A stretch of 43,814 bases of DNA from Roseicyclus amphidinii (GTDB lineage: Bacteria > Pseudomonadota > Alphaproteobacteria > Rhodobacterales > Rhodobacteraceae): assembly GCF_030163755.1 (NCBI RefSeq), contig NZ_JASJOE010000030.1, forward strand, positions 1 to 43,814, written 5' to 3'. A program made the position numbers and the translations under genes. Shown here in pieces: positions 1 to 8,261 of this stretch. Every line of letters begins with the position of its first letter. The stretch's first letter is position 1. The notes beneath the pieces were generated by a model that worked only from the letters and a program-made list of their open reading frames with translations, was not told the origin of the DNA and ran no database searches.

Positions 1-2
1 AG

Positions 3-488
3 CCCGCCGTGCGCAGCGTCGCCACCACGCCGCGCCCGATGGCCACGCAGCCGCGCAGCATGGCCACGACCGCGCGGCCGATGCCCACAGCACCGGCGGC
101 GACCGGGGCCTGTCCGAACCTGCCCGCCGATGTGCGCGGCTATTTCACCGGCCCGAACCCGCGCTGCGGTCCGCAGGCGGTGCATCCCGGCGACGCGGCC
201 CGCGGCATCGACCGCACCAGCGCGCTGCAGGGAGCCACCCCGCAGGTGGTGCGCTACGCGGTCAACCCGCCCGCAGGGTATCGCGCGGCGTGGGAGGACG
301 GCCGCATCAACCCGCATCGCGGGCTGGGGACGGCCAGCGGCCAGCGGCAGATGGAACAGGTCTGGACCAACACGCTGCCGCGCCGTCTTGTCACCGATCC
401 GCCGCCGCGCGGCTTCCGGGCGGTCTTCACCCGCGCCAACCGCCCGGCCGAGGTGACGCCGGCCCTGGTGACCGTGATCCGGCCCTGA
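3..488 (+). CDS. C-terminal part of a probable envelope protein (5' end outside window)
   Basis: The frame is open to the left edge and the first possible start inside the window is GTG at 9, so this is probably the 3' part of a longer gene. The visible start is a low-complexity, Pro/Met/Ala-rich linker with repeated RPMAT/RSMAT-like units. A conserved-looking tail follows with the pattern GYRAAWEDGRINPHRG, then QMEQVWT and PRRLV. From memory, this kind of tail ends SPOR-domain peptidoglycan-binding proteins of Rhodobacteraceae, but the SPOR domain itself would lie upstream and cannot be seen. Two Cys (ACPNL and RCGP) flank the linker end. Function is not assignable from the fragment alone. 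It converges with the minus-strand gene that ends at 543. Confidence 0.5.
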   Translation, partial: PAVRSVATTPRPMATQPRSMATTARPMPTAPAATGACPNLPADVRGYFTGPNPRCGPQAVHPGDAARGIDRTSALQGATPQVVRYAVNPPAGYRAAWEDGRINPHRGLGTASGQRQMEQVWTNTLPRRLVTDPPPRGFRAVFTRANRPAEVTPALVTVIRP

Positions 489-542
489 GCCTTGGCCTGT
501 CCCTGCGCCTTGGCCTGAGCCCGCGCACGATCCTGAACCGCG

Positions 543-1559
543 TCAGCGCCCGCAGATGTCCTGCAGGCTGACCCAGTCGGCATCGCCCAGCAGCGGGGCC
601 GTGTCTGCGCCGCGCATCGGGTCGGCCTCGATCAGGCCGAGCACGGTTTCGCCCGACACGTCGCGGGCGAAGGCGTAGGGCTGCGACGAGATCCCGGCCG
701 CCTCGAACCGTGCCAGAAGGGGCGGCTCGGTCACCGGTGCCGCTTCGCGCGACAGAAGCGTCGCGGCATGGGCGTGCAGCGCCGCCTCGTCGATCTGGCC
801 GGTGGTCAGAAGGCCCAGGGTCGCGCCAAGCCCCGCCTCGGTCAGCAGCCGCAGCATCGGGTCGGTCTGGTCCCGGCGCACATCCTCGGCCAGCAGGTAG
901 CCGGCAAGCACCTCGGGCGTCTCGTAATCCTCGGCAAGGCCCGCGTTGGCGACAAGGATGTCACCGGGCAGCGACAGGGTGTCGGGGATGGGCGAGGGCA
1001 GCAGCGCGACGCGCGGCGCGTCCTCGCCGAAACTGCGCCGCGCCAGCCGGTTGAGCGCGGTCGAGCCGCGGGGACTGGTGCAGATCGGCCCGGCCAGCCG
1101 CCCGATCTCCTGCAACAGGCGGTTGCCGATCTCTTCGCGGCTGGCCTCGGGCAGAAGGGCGACGGTCTGCCGGGTCAGCGCGCCGGGCAGCCAGAACACG
1201 GCAAGCCCAAGGACCAGCGCGGCCATCCCGCCGCTGATCCACAGCCTGAGGCGGCCGGGATGCGGGCGGCGTTTGTCGATGGCGGCGCGCACGGTCTCGA
1301 TGGCGGCGATCATGTCGGGATCGTCGATCTCGAGCCGCTCTTCCGTGTCCGCGCCGGGGGCATAAAGCGCCGGGCGGCGGCCGGGGTTCAGCCGGGCTAC
1401 GGCCGGCAGCGACCAATGGGTCAGCGCGACCTCGGACTGGGTCGAGATCATCAGCGTGGCGTCGCCCAGCGACACCAGCACGTCACGGCGCTGCGCGTCG
1501 GGCGCTTCGCGCCAGAGGCCTGTCGCCTCGAGACGGCTGTATTGCTCAAGGGCTGTCAT
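543..1559 (-). CDS. Membrane-anchored M48-peptidase-like protein lacking the zinc site
   Basis: A 338-aa protein with a soluble N-terminal segment (about 1-105), one transmembrane helix (about 107-127, WISGGMAALVLGLAVFWLPG) and a C-terminal domain. Residues 183-230 read like an M48 metalloprotease core: a run of small hydrophobics with LSLPGDILVANAGL matches the usual beta-strand 'ALPGGxIxVTxGLL', and LAGYLLAEDVRRD sits where M48 enzymes have LAxxLAHExxHV. The zinc-binding HExxH is replaced by EDVRR, so catalysis by the normal mechanism is not expected. The similarity is by eye only and the family call is an inference. The protein may be a scaffold or regulator in the inner membrane facing the periplasm. 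The next gene downstream on the other strand converges with it. Confidence 0.5.
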   Translation of the reverse strand: MTALEQYSRLEATGLWREAPDAQRRDVLVSLGDATLMISTQSEVALTHWSLPAVARLNPGRRPALYAPGADTEERLEIDDPDMIAAIETVRAAIDKRRPHPGRLRLWISGGMAALVLGLAVFWLPGALTRQTVALLPEASREEIGNRLLQEIGRLAGPICTSPRGSTALNRLARRSFGEDAPRVALLPSPIPDTLSLPGDILVANAGLAEDYETPEVLAGYLLAEDVRRDQTDPMLRLLTEAGLGATLGLLTTGQIDEAALHAHAATLLSREAAPVTEPPLLARFEAAGISSQPYAFARDVSGETVLGLIEADPMRGADTAPLLGDADWVSLQDICGR

Positions 1560-1639
1560 GCGGGCGCGCTGCTCGGGTCCGGTTGGCGCGCAGCATAGCC
1601 CGCGCGGGCGCGTTTCTCAACGCTCGCGCGCGGGCTGCG

Positions 1640-3274
1640 TCACAGCTCGGCCGCCGCCTTGCGCAGCTCGAATTTCTGGATCTTTCCCGTGGATGTCTTG
1701 GGCAGTTCGGTGAAGACGACATGCTTGGGCGTCTTGAACCCGGCAAGGCGCTGGCGGGCGAAGGCGATGATCTCTTCCTCGGTCACGCTGGCCCCTTCCT
1801 TCAGCTCGAGGAAGGCGCAGGGCACCTCGCCCCATTTCTCGTCCTGCTTGGCCACCACGGCGGACAGCAGCACGGCGGGGTGATGCATCAAGACGCCCTC
1901 GACCTCGACCGAAGACACGTTCTCGCCGCCCGAAATGATGATGTCCTTCGCGCGGTCGGCGATCTGGACGTAGGTATCGGGGTGCTGCTTGGCGATGTCG
2001 CCCGAGTGGAAATAGCCGCCGCGGAACGCCTCGTTCGTGGCGCGGGGGTTCTTGTAATAGCCCTTCATCACGGAATTGCCGCGCATCATGATCTCACCCA
2101 GCGCGGCGCCGTCCATCGGGACCTGCTCCATGGTCTCGGCGTCCATCACGGTGATGTGGTCCATGTTCGGCATCGGCACGCCCTGCCGCGCCTTGACCGC
2201 GGCGCGGTCCTCGCCCGTCAGCGCGCCCCACTCTTCGTCCTTGAAGGTGCATTCCGTCGCCGGGCCATAGGTCTCGGTCAGCCCGTAGACCTGCGTGATG
2301 TTGAAGCCCATCGTCTCGATGGCGGCCAGAGTCGCGGGGGCGGGGGGCGCGCCTGCGGTGAAGACCTCGACCACGTGCTCGAAGGCGCGGCGGTCGGCCT
2401 CCTTGGCGTTCACCAGCATGTTCAGCACGATGGGCGCGCCGCCGAAATGGGTCACGCCTTCGTCGGCGATGGCGTCGTAGATCGCCTTGGCCGTGATGTC
2501 GCGGCAACAGACGGTGGTGCCGCCCACGGCGGGCATGGTCCAGACATGGCACCAGTTGTTGCAGTGAAACAGCGGCACGATGGTCAGGTAGGACGGATAA
2601 AGCGTCATCCGCCAGCTGATCGGCGTGCCCATGGTGATCAGATAGGCCCCGCGGTGGTGATAGACCACGCCCTTGGGACGCCCCGTGGTGCCGGAGGTGT
2701 AGTTGAGCGCAAGGCTTTCCCATTCGTCAACCGGCATGATCCAGTCGAACTCCGGGTCGCCCTCGGCCAGCAGTTGCTCATAGGTCAGGTGACGGCCCGA
2801 GGCGTGGTAGCCCGCTTCCTCGTCGGGCACCTCGACGACAAGCGGCAAATCCTCGGCCTCCTGCACCTTCATGGCTTCCTCGACCACGCCGAGGAACTGG
2901 GTGTCGACCAGCACCACCTTGGCCTCGCCATGGTCGAGGATGTAGGAGATCGTTCCGATATCGAGGCGGATGTTGATCGAGTTCAGCACCGCGCCGCAGG
3001 CGGGCACGCCCCAATGCGCCTCGACGTGGGGGGCGGTGTTGGGCAGCACGGCGGCGACCACGTCGCCGGGGGTCACGCCGCGGGCGGCCAGTGCCGAGGC
3101 GAGGCGGCTGGTGCGCGCGTGAAGCTCTGCGTAGCTGCGCCGCGTGCCGCGGTCGACCAGCGCGGTGCGGTCGGTGAAGATGCGGTTGGCGCGGGCCAGG
3201 TGGCTGAGGGGTGTCAGCGCCACGTAATTGGCCGCGCGCTTCTCCAGCCCGGTCTCGTCCTTCATCCAGCCCAT
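1640..3274 (-). CDS. AMP-dependent acyl-CoA synthetase (short/medium-chain type)
   Basis: Activates a carboxylic acid to its acyl-CoA via an acyl-adenylate in the cytoplasm. The 544-aa product has the ANL-superfamily signatures in order: P-loop YTSGTTGRPKG at about 192-202, the YGLTETYGPA motif, GYFHSGDIA, the hinge region DRAKDIIISGGENVSS and the C-terminal PKTSTGKIQKF with the catalytic Lys. The opening LTPLSHLARANRIF and NSINIRLD region resembles plant AAE / bacterial short- to medium-chain ligases rather than acetyl-CoA synthetase. The start at 3274 is chosen because a strong AGGAGGGG lies just upstream; longer starts in the same frame have no such site and add a non-conserved tail. DMSP-pathway ligase DmdB is another member of this broad family, but nothing here proves that substrate. 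Confidence 0.88.
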   Translation of the reverse strand: MGWMKDETGLEKRAANYVALTPLSHLARANRIFTDRTALVDRGTRRSYAELHARTSRLASALAARGVTPGDVVAAVLPNTAPHVEAHWGVPACGAVLNSINIRLDIGTISYILDHGEAKVVLVDTQFLGVVEEAMKVQEAEDLPLVVEVPDEEAGYHASGRHLTYEQLLAEGDPEFDWIMPVDEWESLALNYTSGTTGRPKGVVYHHRGAYLITMGTPISWRMTLYPSYLTIVPLFHCNNWCHVWTMPAVGGTTVCCRDITAKAIYDAIADEGVTHFGGAPIVLNMLVNAKEADRRAFEHVVEVFTAGAPPAPATLAAIETMGFNITQVYGLTETYGPATECTFKDEEWGALTGEDRAAVKARQGVPMPNMDHITVMDAETMEQVPMDGAALGEIMMRGNSVMKGYYKNPRATNEAFRGGYFHSGDIAKQHPDTYVQIADRAKDIIISGGENVSSVEVEGVLMHHPAVLLSAVVAKQDEKWGEVPCAFLELKEGASVTEEEIIAFARQRLAGFKTPKHVVFTELPKTSTGKIQKFELRKAAAEL

Positions 3275-3359
3275 GATCTGCCCCTCCTGCGCAAGCTTCT
3301 GTCGCAACTCATGGCAAGGGGCGCAAGAAAAGGAAAGGGGAGAAGGACGCTTGCCGCGG

Positions 3360-4190
3360 TCAAGTAGTCCCTTCGCCGGGGCGTGGTGCGTCACGACGGC
3401 GGCGCAGGCGCGGCAGGGCATAGGGCGTGCGGGCGCGGTAGGCCGCGAACCGCGCGCCGTAGCGGGCGGCGAAGCGGCGTTCCTTGAGGATGGGGGCAAG
3501 CAGGCAATAGGCCGTCAGCGTCAGCGCCACGGCCAGTTGATCGGGCGTCCAGACCGGCACCGCCCATGTGGTCAGCGCGAAAGCCACGTAGATCGGTTGC
3601 CGGATCACGCGGAAAAGGCCCGTCTCCGGCATGTCGGGGAAGACCGGCTTGCGCCCCGCGGCCAGCGACATCCACCCCAGCGCGCCCGATTGCACCTCGG
3701 CACCCGCGTCGAAGCTGGCCTTCATCAGCAGGAGCCACGATCCGGCGTAAAGCGTCAGCATCAGCCACAGCGCCGCGCCCTCGGCCCGCCACCAGATCAC
3801 GCCCGAGGGCGTCCAGAGCGCGAAGAGCGCAAGCAGTTGCGCCGAGGCGATGATCGCGTAGGTCGTGGTGGCCAGCGTGCCCCCATGGGGCAGGAGGCGT
3901 GACAGCCAGCCGCCGCCCCGGCGGGTGAGCAGCAGGGAATGGGCCAGCGGGAATTGCAGCAGCAGAGCGGCGTTCGCGGCAATGCCCCAGGGCCACGGCA
4001 CGCGGCCGAGGCTTTCGCTCATCCCGAAGCCCATGGCGAGCACCATCGCCAGCACGGCGACGGCGAAGACGGAATGGCAGAGCGCGCCATAGGCCAGCGC
4101 GCCCCAGAAGCGCGCGCCGCGCCAAGGGGCTGTCAGGACGCCGCCGATCAGCGTCAGAAGGCGGTCGATATGTCCGGGCGGTTTGACCAT
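3360..4190 (-). CDS. Integral membrane methyltransferase-like protein (ICMT/NnrU/MddA family)
   Basis: A 276-aa multi-pass protein with about six hydrophobic helices. The C-terminal region (about 190-262) has the hallmark of the isoprenylcysteine carboxyl methyltransferase superfamily: a G-L-F-R-V-I-R-Q-P-I-Y-V helix start, a membrane helix, then LKERRFAARYGARFAAYRARTP, matching the family pattern 'R(H/Q)PxY ... EE/KExxLxxxYGxxYxxYxxxVP'. Most members have HPxY; here the His is Gln (RQPIY). Bacterial relatives include MddA (methanethiol S-methyltransferase) and NnrU-like proteins; prenyl-cysteine is unlikely as a bacterial substrate. It lies upstream of the acyl-CoA synthetase on the same strand with an 85-nt gap. 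The small-thiol or lipid substrate is unknown. Confidence 0.65.
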   Translation of the reverse strand: MVKPPGHIDRLLTLIGGVLTAPWRGARFWGALAYGALCHSVFAVAVLAMVLAMGFGMSESLGRVPWPWGIAANAALLLQFPLAHSLLLTRRGGGWLSRLLPHGGTLATTTYAIIASAQLLALFALWTPSGVIWWRAEGAALWLMLTLYAGSWLLLMKASFDAGAEVQSGALGWMSLAAGRKPVFPDMPETGLFRVIRQPIYVAFALTTWAVPVWTPDQLAVALTLTAYCLLAPILKERRFAARYGARFAAYRARTPYALPRLRRRRDAPRPGEGTT

Positions 4191-4318
4191 GGCGGCAAAG
4201 CTAGGCGGGGCAGGGGCCGGGGCCAGCCCGGTTGACGAAGCGTCGCAGAGGAGGATCGCGGCCCGCCGCGCAGCGGGCTAGGCTGCCCGTAGAGCCACCC
4301 GCAACCGGACCTTTGCCC

Positions 4319-5422
4319 ATGACGCCGACACCCCCGCCCGCCCCGCGCCTTCCCCTGCGCCTTGCCGCCTCGGTCCACCGGGCGGGGGCCGCGCCGGGCG
4401 ATCCCGCGCCCTATGCGGGCGAGGACAGTTTCACCTTTGTCCGTCTGACCGTCACCGATGCCGAGGGCGCAACGGGCCACGGCTTCACCGGGCGCTTCTG
4501 CGCGGCCGAGGTGGCGCATCTGCTGAACGGGGCCGTGGCCGAGGCGCTAGGCCGCAAAGGGCCGATGCCCGACCTCATGCGGCAGCTCAATCCGCGCGGG
4601 ATGACGGGCGTCGTGGTCTCGGCGCTTTCGGCGCTCGACATCGCGCTCTGGGATCTTGCCGGGAGCCGCGCGGGGAAATCCGTGGCGGCGCTTCTGGGGG
4701 GCGCGCGCCCCTCCGCTCCGGTCGATGTGACCTGCGGCTTTCCCGCGCTCGACACCGACGCGCTGGTCGCCGCCTGCGCGGCCGAGGTCGCGGCGGGGGC
4801 GCAAGGCGTCAAGGTGCTGGTCGCCGCCAAGGGGCGCAGCGTGGCCGAGGATCTTGCCCGCCTCGCGGCGGTGCGCGCGGCCATCGGCGACGGCCCGGCG
4901 CTGATCGCCGATGCCAATTGCGGCTGGGATGTCGAAGCTGCGCTGGCCTTCGCCCGCGGTGCTGCGGGGGTGGGCCTGTCCTTTCTCGAGGAACCCGTGC
5001 GCGGCAACGACCGCCGCGCGCTGGCGGCTCTGGCCGCCGAGGGGATCGTGCCGCTGGGCGCGGGGCAGATGGAGCAGAGCGCCGACCGTTTCGCGCTCTT
5101 GGCTGAGGCGGGGGTGCGCGTGATCCAGCCCAACGCGGTCTTCGTGGGCGGCATCGGCGCGGCGCTGGCGGTGGCGAAAGATGCGGCGGCGCAGGGCTGC
5201 GCCGTCTCGCCCGCGGGGGGCTGGGACATCGTCAACCTGCAGTGGATGTGCGGCGCGATGACCGGCGGGTCGGTCGAACTGCACCGCGCGCAGGCGCGCA
5301 TCGCGCGGCTGTTGATGGAGCGCCCGCCCGATATGACGGAGGGGCGGCTTGTGGTGCCGGATGCTCCGGGCCTTGGCCTGAACCCGGACGAGGCGGCGCT
5401 GGCCGCCTGCCGGGTGGGGTAG
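4319..5422 (+). CDS. Enolase-superfamily (mandelate racemase/MLE-like) protein with altered active site
   Basis: A 367-aa protein with the MLE/MR N-terminal capping domain and a C-terminal beta/alpha barrel. The barrel signs are SALSALDIALWDLAG (about 101-115), LIADANCGWD (Asp198, metal ligand), SFLEEPV (Glu224/225, metal ligand) and the later strands VPLGAGQMEQ, VIQPNAVFVGG and AVSPAGGWD. Comparing these with mandelate racemase from memory, the second Lys of KxK is Leu167 (VKVLV), the third metal Glu is Gln250, the dyad Asp is Asn272 and the dyad His is Ala299. Ordinary racemase, cycloisomerase or dehydratase chemistry is therefore doubtful. ATG 4319 is preferred over TTG 4232 because the extra residues are not family-like. 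The gene is divergent from the methyltransferase and followed by twin palindromes. Confidence 0.8.
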   Translation: MTPTPPPAPRLPLRLAASVHRAGAAPGDPAPYAGEDSFTFVRLTVTDAEGATGHGFTGRFCAAEVAHLLNGAVAEALGRKGPMPDLMRQLNPRGMTGVVVSALSALDIALWDLAGSRAGKSVAALLGGARPSAPVDVTCGFPALDTDALVAACAAEVAAGAQGVKVLVAAKGRSVAEDLARLAAVRAAIGDGPALIADANCGWDVEAALAFARGAAGVGLSFLEEPVRGNDRRALAALAAEGIVPLGAGQMEQSADRFALLAEAGVRVIQPNAVFVGGIGAALAVAKDAAAQGCAVSPAGGWDIVNLQWMCGAMTGGSVELHRAQARIARLLMERPPDMTEGRLVVPDAPGLGLNPDEAALAACRVG

Positions 5423-5438
5423 GTCAGCGCGACGCGCG

Positions 5439-5458
5439 CGAAAAACTGCAGTTTTTCG
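5439..5458. repeat. 20-bp perfect palindrome, CTGCAG core
   Basis: The half-site CGAAAAACTG is followed directly by its exact reverse complement CAGTTTTTCG with no spacer. It lies in the 63-bp gap between two genes that converge (ends at 5422 and 5486). It is the first of a tandem pair and may act as a bidirectional transcription terminator, because each strand ends its stem in a short T run. Confidence 0.85.
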
Positions 5459-5460
5459 TA

Positions 5461-5482
5461 GGGGAAAACTGCAGTTTTCCCC
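5461..5482. repeat. 22-bp perfect palindrome, CTGCAG core
   Basis: The half-site GGGGAAAACTG is followed directly by CAGTTTTCCCC. It is the second of the tandem pair, two bases after the first palindrome. The inner AAAACTGCAGTTTT is shared by both copies while the outer bases differ symmetrically. This means the stems vary by compensatory changes, which points to selection for the hairpin or dyad rather than for the sequence. Confidence 0.85.
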
Positions 5483-5485
5483 GCG

Positions 5486-7690
5486 TCACGCGGCCTTGCT
5501 GTCCACCCCGGTGCCGAAGCGGGCGTAGAAGCCCTGGCCCTTTTCCGCCATCTCGCGCAGCAGCGCGGGGCAGGCGAAGCGGTCCCCGTAGGCCTCGGCC
5601 AACTGGTCGCAGCGTTCCGCGGCATAGGGCGTGCCGAGCATGTCGAGCCAGCTGAAGGGGCCGCCCGACCACGGCGCGAAGCCCCAGCCGAGGATCGCGC
5701 CCACGTCGCCCTCGCGGATGTCGGTCAGCACACCCTCTTCCAGCGCGCGGACGGCTTCCAGCACCTGCACGAACAGCAGGCGATGCTGCACCTCGGTCAG
5801 GCTCGGTTGCTCGGGGCTGACGGGGTAGTGCTCGGCAAGCCCGTCCCACAGGCCCAGCCGCTTGCCGCTCTCGTCGTAGCTGTAGAAACCCGCCTTGGAC
5901 TTGCGGCCGAGCCGCCCTGCCTCGACCATGCCGAAGATCACCGCGTCGGCCGCGTCGTCATAGGCCTCGCCCATGGCGGCCTTGGTCGCCCGCGCGATCT
6001 TGGCGCCAAGGTCGAGCGAGGTTTCGTCGGTCAGCTGCAGGGGGCCAAGCGGCATCCCCACGAGCTTGGCCGCGTTCTCGATCAGGGCGGGCGCGACACC
6101 CTCCTGCACCATGCGCACGCCTTCGTTGACGTAGGGCAGGATGCAGCGGTTGGCGTAGAAGAAGCGCGCGTCGTTCACCACGATGGGCGTCTTGCGGATC
6201 TGGCGCACGAAATCGAGCGCCTTGGCGACGGCGCGGTCGCCCGTGGCCTTGCCCTTGATGATCTCGACCAGCGCCATCTTGTCGACCGGGCTGAAGAAAT
6301 GGATGCCGATGAACTGCTCGGGATTGTCCGAGGCCTTGGCAAGCTCGGTGATCGGCAGGGTCGAAGTGTTGGTGGCGAAGATGCAGTCGGGGCCGACCGC
6401 GGCGAGCACCTTTTGCGTGACCTCGGCCTTCACGCCGGGGTCCTCGAAGACCGCCTCCACGATCAGGTCGCAGCCTTCCAAAGCGGCGTAATCGGTCGTC
6501 GCCGTGATCCGGCCCAGCACCTCGGCCTTCTTCGCCTCGGTGACCTTGCCGCGCTTCATCCCCTTGTCGAGGATGCCTTCGGCATGGGCGCGTCCGCGGT
6601 CGGCGGCCTCCTGCGCCGCGTCGATCAGCACCACCTCTATGCCCGCATTGGCCGAGACATAGCCGATCCCCGCCCCCATCATGCCCGCGCCGATGACGCC
6701 CAGTTTCTTGACCCGCTGATCGGGCGCCTCGGGGCGGTTCGCGCCCTTCTCCAGCGCCTCCTTGTTGAGGAAGAGCGACCGGATCATCGCCGAGGACGAC
6801 GGGTTCATCAGGATCGAGGTGAACCAGCGCGCCTCGATCCGGAGTGCCGTGTCGAAATCGACCAGCGCGCCCTCGTAGACCGCCGAGAGCAGCGCCTTGG
6901 CCGCCGGGTAGACGCCCTTGGTCTTGCCGTTGATCATCGCGCTTGCGCCGACGAAGGTCATGAAGCCCGCCGGGTGATAGGGCGCGCCGCCGGGCATCTT
7001 CCAGCCCTTCTGGTCCCAGGGCTTGACGATATCGGCGTCCCCCGCCGACAGAACCCACTCCTTCGCCCGCGCGAGCAATGCGTCCGCCGGCACGACCTCG
7101 TCGATCAGGCCCGCCGATTTCGCCGCCTTGGGCTCGAGCATCTTGCCCTCGAGCAGCACGGGCGCCGCGGCCATCGCGCCGACCATGCGCGAATAGCGCG
7201 TGGTGCCGCCCGCGCCGGGGAACAGCCCCACGAGGATCTCGGGCAGGCCGATCCGGGCCTTGGGGTTGTCGGCCATGAAGCGGCGATGGGTGCAGAGCGC
7301 CAGTTCCGTGCCGATGCCCGCGCAGGTGCCGGGAATGGCGCAGGCCACGGGCTTGCCGCCCTTGTTGGTCTTGGGGTCCATGCCCGCGCGCTCGATCTTC
7401 CGCATGAAGCGATGCGCCCCCATGGTGAAGTCGAAGAGCGCCTGCGCCGGGTCCTCGCCCGCCTCCTCGCGGATGGTCGCCAGAACGTTCAGGTCCATGC
7501 CGCCGGCGAAGCTGTCCTTGCCGCTGGTGATCACGATGCCCTTGACCGCATCATCGGCCAGCGCGTCGTCGACCAGCGCCTCGAGCACGCCGATCGCCTC
7601 GCGGCGCAGCACGTTCATGGACTTGTCCTGAAGATCCCAGGTGATGAGTGCGACGCCGTCGGCGCCCTTTTCCATCGTGAAATCGGTCAT
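5486..7690 (-). CDS. fadB: Multifunctional fatty-acid oxidation alpha subunit (enoyl-CoA hydratase / 3-hydroxyacyl-CoA dehydrogenase)
   Basis: Carries out hydration of 2-enoyl-CoA and NAD-dependent oxidation of 3-hydroxyacyl-CoA in beta-oxidation. The 734-aa product has a crotonase domain first (about 1-190, with SFAGGMDL, IPGTCAGIGTELAL and the second Glu in GLPEILVG). The dehydrogenase Rossmann domain follows, with GVIGAGMMGAGIGY at about 333, catalytic-His region GIHFFSPVDKMALVE and NDARFFYANR, then the C-terminal 3HCDH domains. Both crotonase Glu residues and the dehydrogenase His are present, so both activities should be intact. The ATG at 7690 overlaps the stop of the preceding small gene (ATGA), so it is translationally coupled to it. 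The matching thiolase lies upstream in the same direction. fadJ is an equally good symbol. Confidence 0.93.
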   Translation of the reverse strand: MTDFTMEKGADGVALITWDLQDKSMNVLRREAIGVLEALVDDALADDAVKGIVITSGKDSFAGGMDLNVLATIREEAGEDPAQALFDFTMGAHRFMRKIERAGMDPKTNKGGKPVACAIPGTCAGIGTELALCTHRRFMADNPKARIGLPEILVGLFPGAGGTTRYSRMVGAMAAAPVLLEGKMLEPKAAKSAGLIDEVVPADALLARAKEWVLSAGDADIVKPWDQKGWKMPGGAPYHPAGFMTFVGASAMINGKTKGVYPAAKALLSAVYEGALVDFDTALRIEARWFTSILMNPSSSAMIRSLFLNKEALEKGANRPEAPDQRVKKLGVIGAGMMGAGIGYVSANAGIEVVLIDAAQEAADRGRAHAEGILDKGMKRGKVTEAKKAEVLGRITATTDYAALEGCDLIVEAVFEDPGVKAEVTQKVLAAVGPDCIFATNTSTLPITELAKASDNPEQFIGIHFFSPVDKMALVEIIKGKATGDRAVAKALDFVRQIRKTPIVVNDARFFYANRCILPYVNEGVRMVQEGVAPALIENAAKLVGMPLGPLQLTDETSLDLGAKIARATKAAMGEAYDDAADAVIFGMVEAGRLGRKSKAGFYSYDESGKRLGLWDGLAEHYPVSPEQPSLTEVQHRLLFVQVLEAVRALEEGVLTDIREGDVGAILGWGFAPWSGGPFSWLDMLGTPYAAERCDQLAEAYGDRFACPALLREMAEKGQGFYARFGTGVDSKAA

Positions 7691-8187
7691 TGGTCCGGTC
7701 CCTTCATGGGGGGCTGCCCTGTCGGCCCGCCCGTTTCGACAGCGCGCCGGACCCGGTCCGACGCCTCGATGAAATCCGCGCTCAGCATCGTGACGGCGAG
7801 ATCATCCGCATCGGTGTCGAGCCAGATGCCCTGCCACGTGCCGTTGATGCGCATCATGGCCATGCTGCCGGCATATTCCGGCAGGACGGGCACCCCGTGC
7901 GACAGCGCCTCGGTGCGATGGCGGCCGACGATCATGTCGGGCACGCCCGCGACGAAATCGGCCTCGATGCAGGTGCGGCGGAACTCGGTCACGTTGCGCG
8001 CCAGCAATTGCGCGCGGATGTCCGAGACGATGACGTCCATCTCCTCGGGGCAGGTGGCGACCACGCGCTTGGTGCGGGTCGACATCATGTTGGGCAGCGC
8101 GATGTGCTGCAGGATCGTCGCCAGGTCCCCTTCGAGCACCGCGCGGGAAACCGTGTCGAGGTGAGATTGATACAAGCGAAAGGGCAT
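7687..8187 (-). CDS. Small alpha+beta protein, paralogue of its upstream neighbour (NTF2/SnoaL-like size)
   Basis: A 166-aa cytoplasmic protein without signal peptide or membrane segment. It is clearly homologous to the product of 8262-8747. Shared blocks in the same order are DLA..IALP, EEMDVIVSDIRAQL versus EELDLILCDYHAQL, TEFRRTCIEADF versus TQYRRTCLKAAF, PDMIVGRHRTE versus PDMIVGVHRSE, and GTWQGIW versus GLWKAVW. The length and the closing GxWxxxW-type strand suggest an NTF2/SnoaL-like cone fold, which is inference. It carries a C-terminal extension rich in Gly/Pro that the neighbour lacks. Its TGA overlaps the fadB ATG. A start at 8187 is used; the ribosome-binding site there is weak. 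Function is unknown; coupling to fadB suggests an acyl-CoA-related role. Confidence 0.8.
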   Translation of the reverse strand: MPFRLYQSHLDTVSRAVLEGDLATILQHIALPNMMSTRTKRVVATCPEEMDVIVSDIRAQLLARNVTEFRRTCIEADFVAGVPDMIVGRHRTEALSHGVPVLPEYAGSMAMMRINGTWQGIWLDTDADDLAVTMLSADFIEASDRVRRAVETGGPTGQPPMKGPDQ

Positions 8188-8261
8188 GATGTTCGAACCG
8201 CGTATGGCATGCGTTGGGCTGGCTTTTGCGGCCCGAGAAACGCGTTCCTTTCGGAGTGTTG

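Noticed and set aside
1583-3367. A 594-aa plus-strand open frame
   Set aside because: It is antisense to the acyl-CoA synthetase and is His/Asp/Val-rich as expected from reverse reading of GC-rich codons. No domain is visible.
5783-8164. A 793-aa plus-strand open frame opposite fadB
   Set aside because: Antisense shadow; the minus strand carries complete catalytic motifs.
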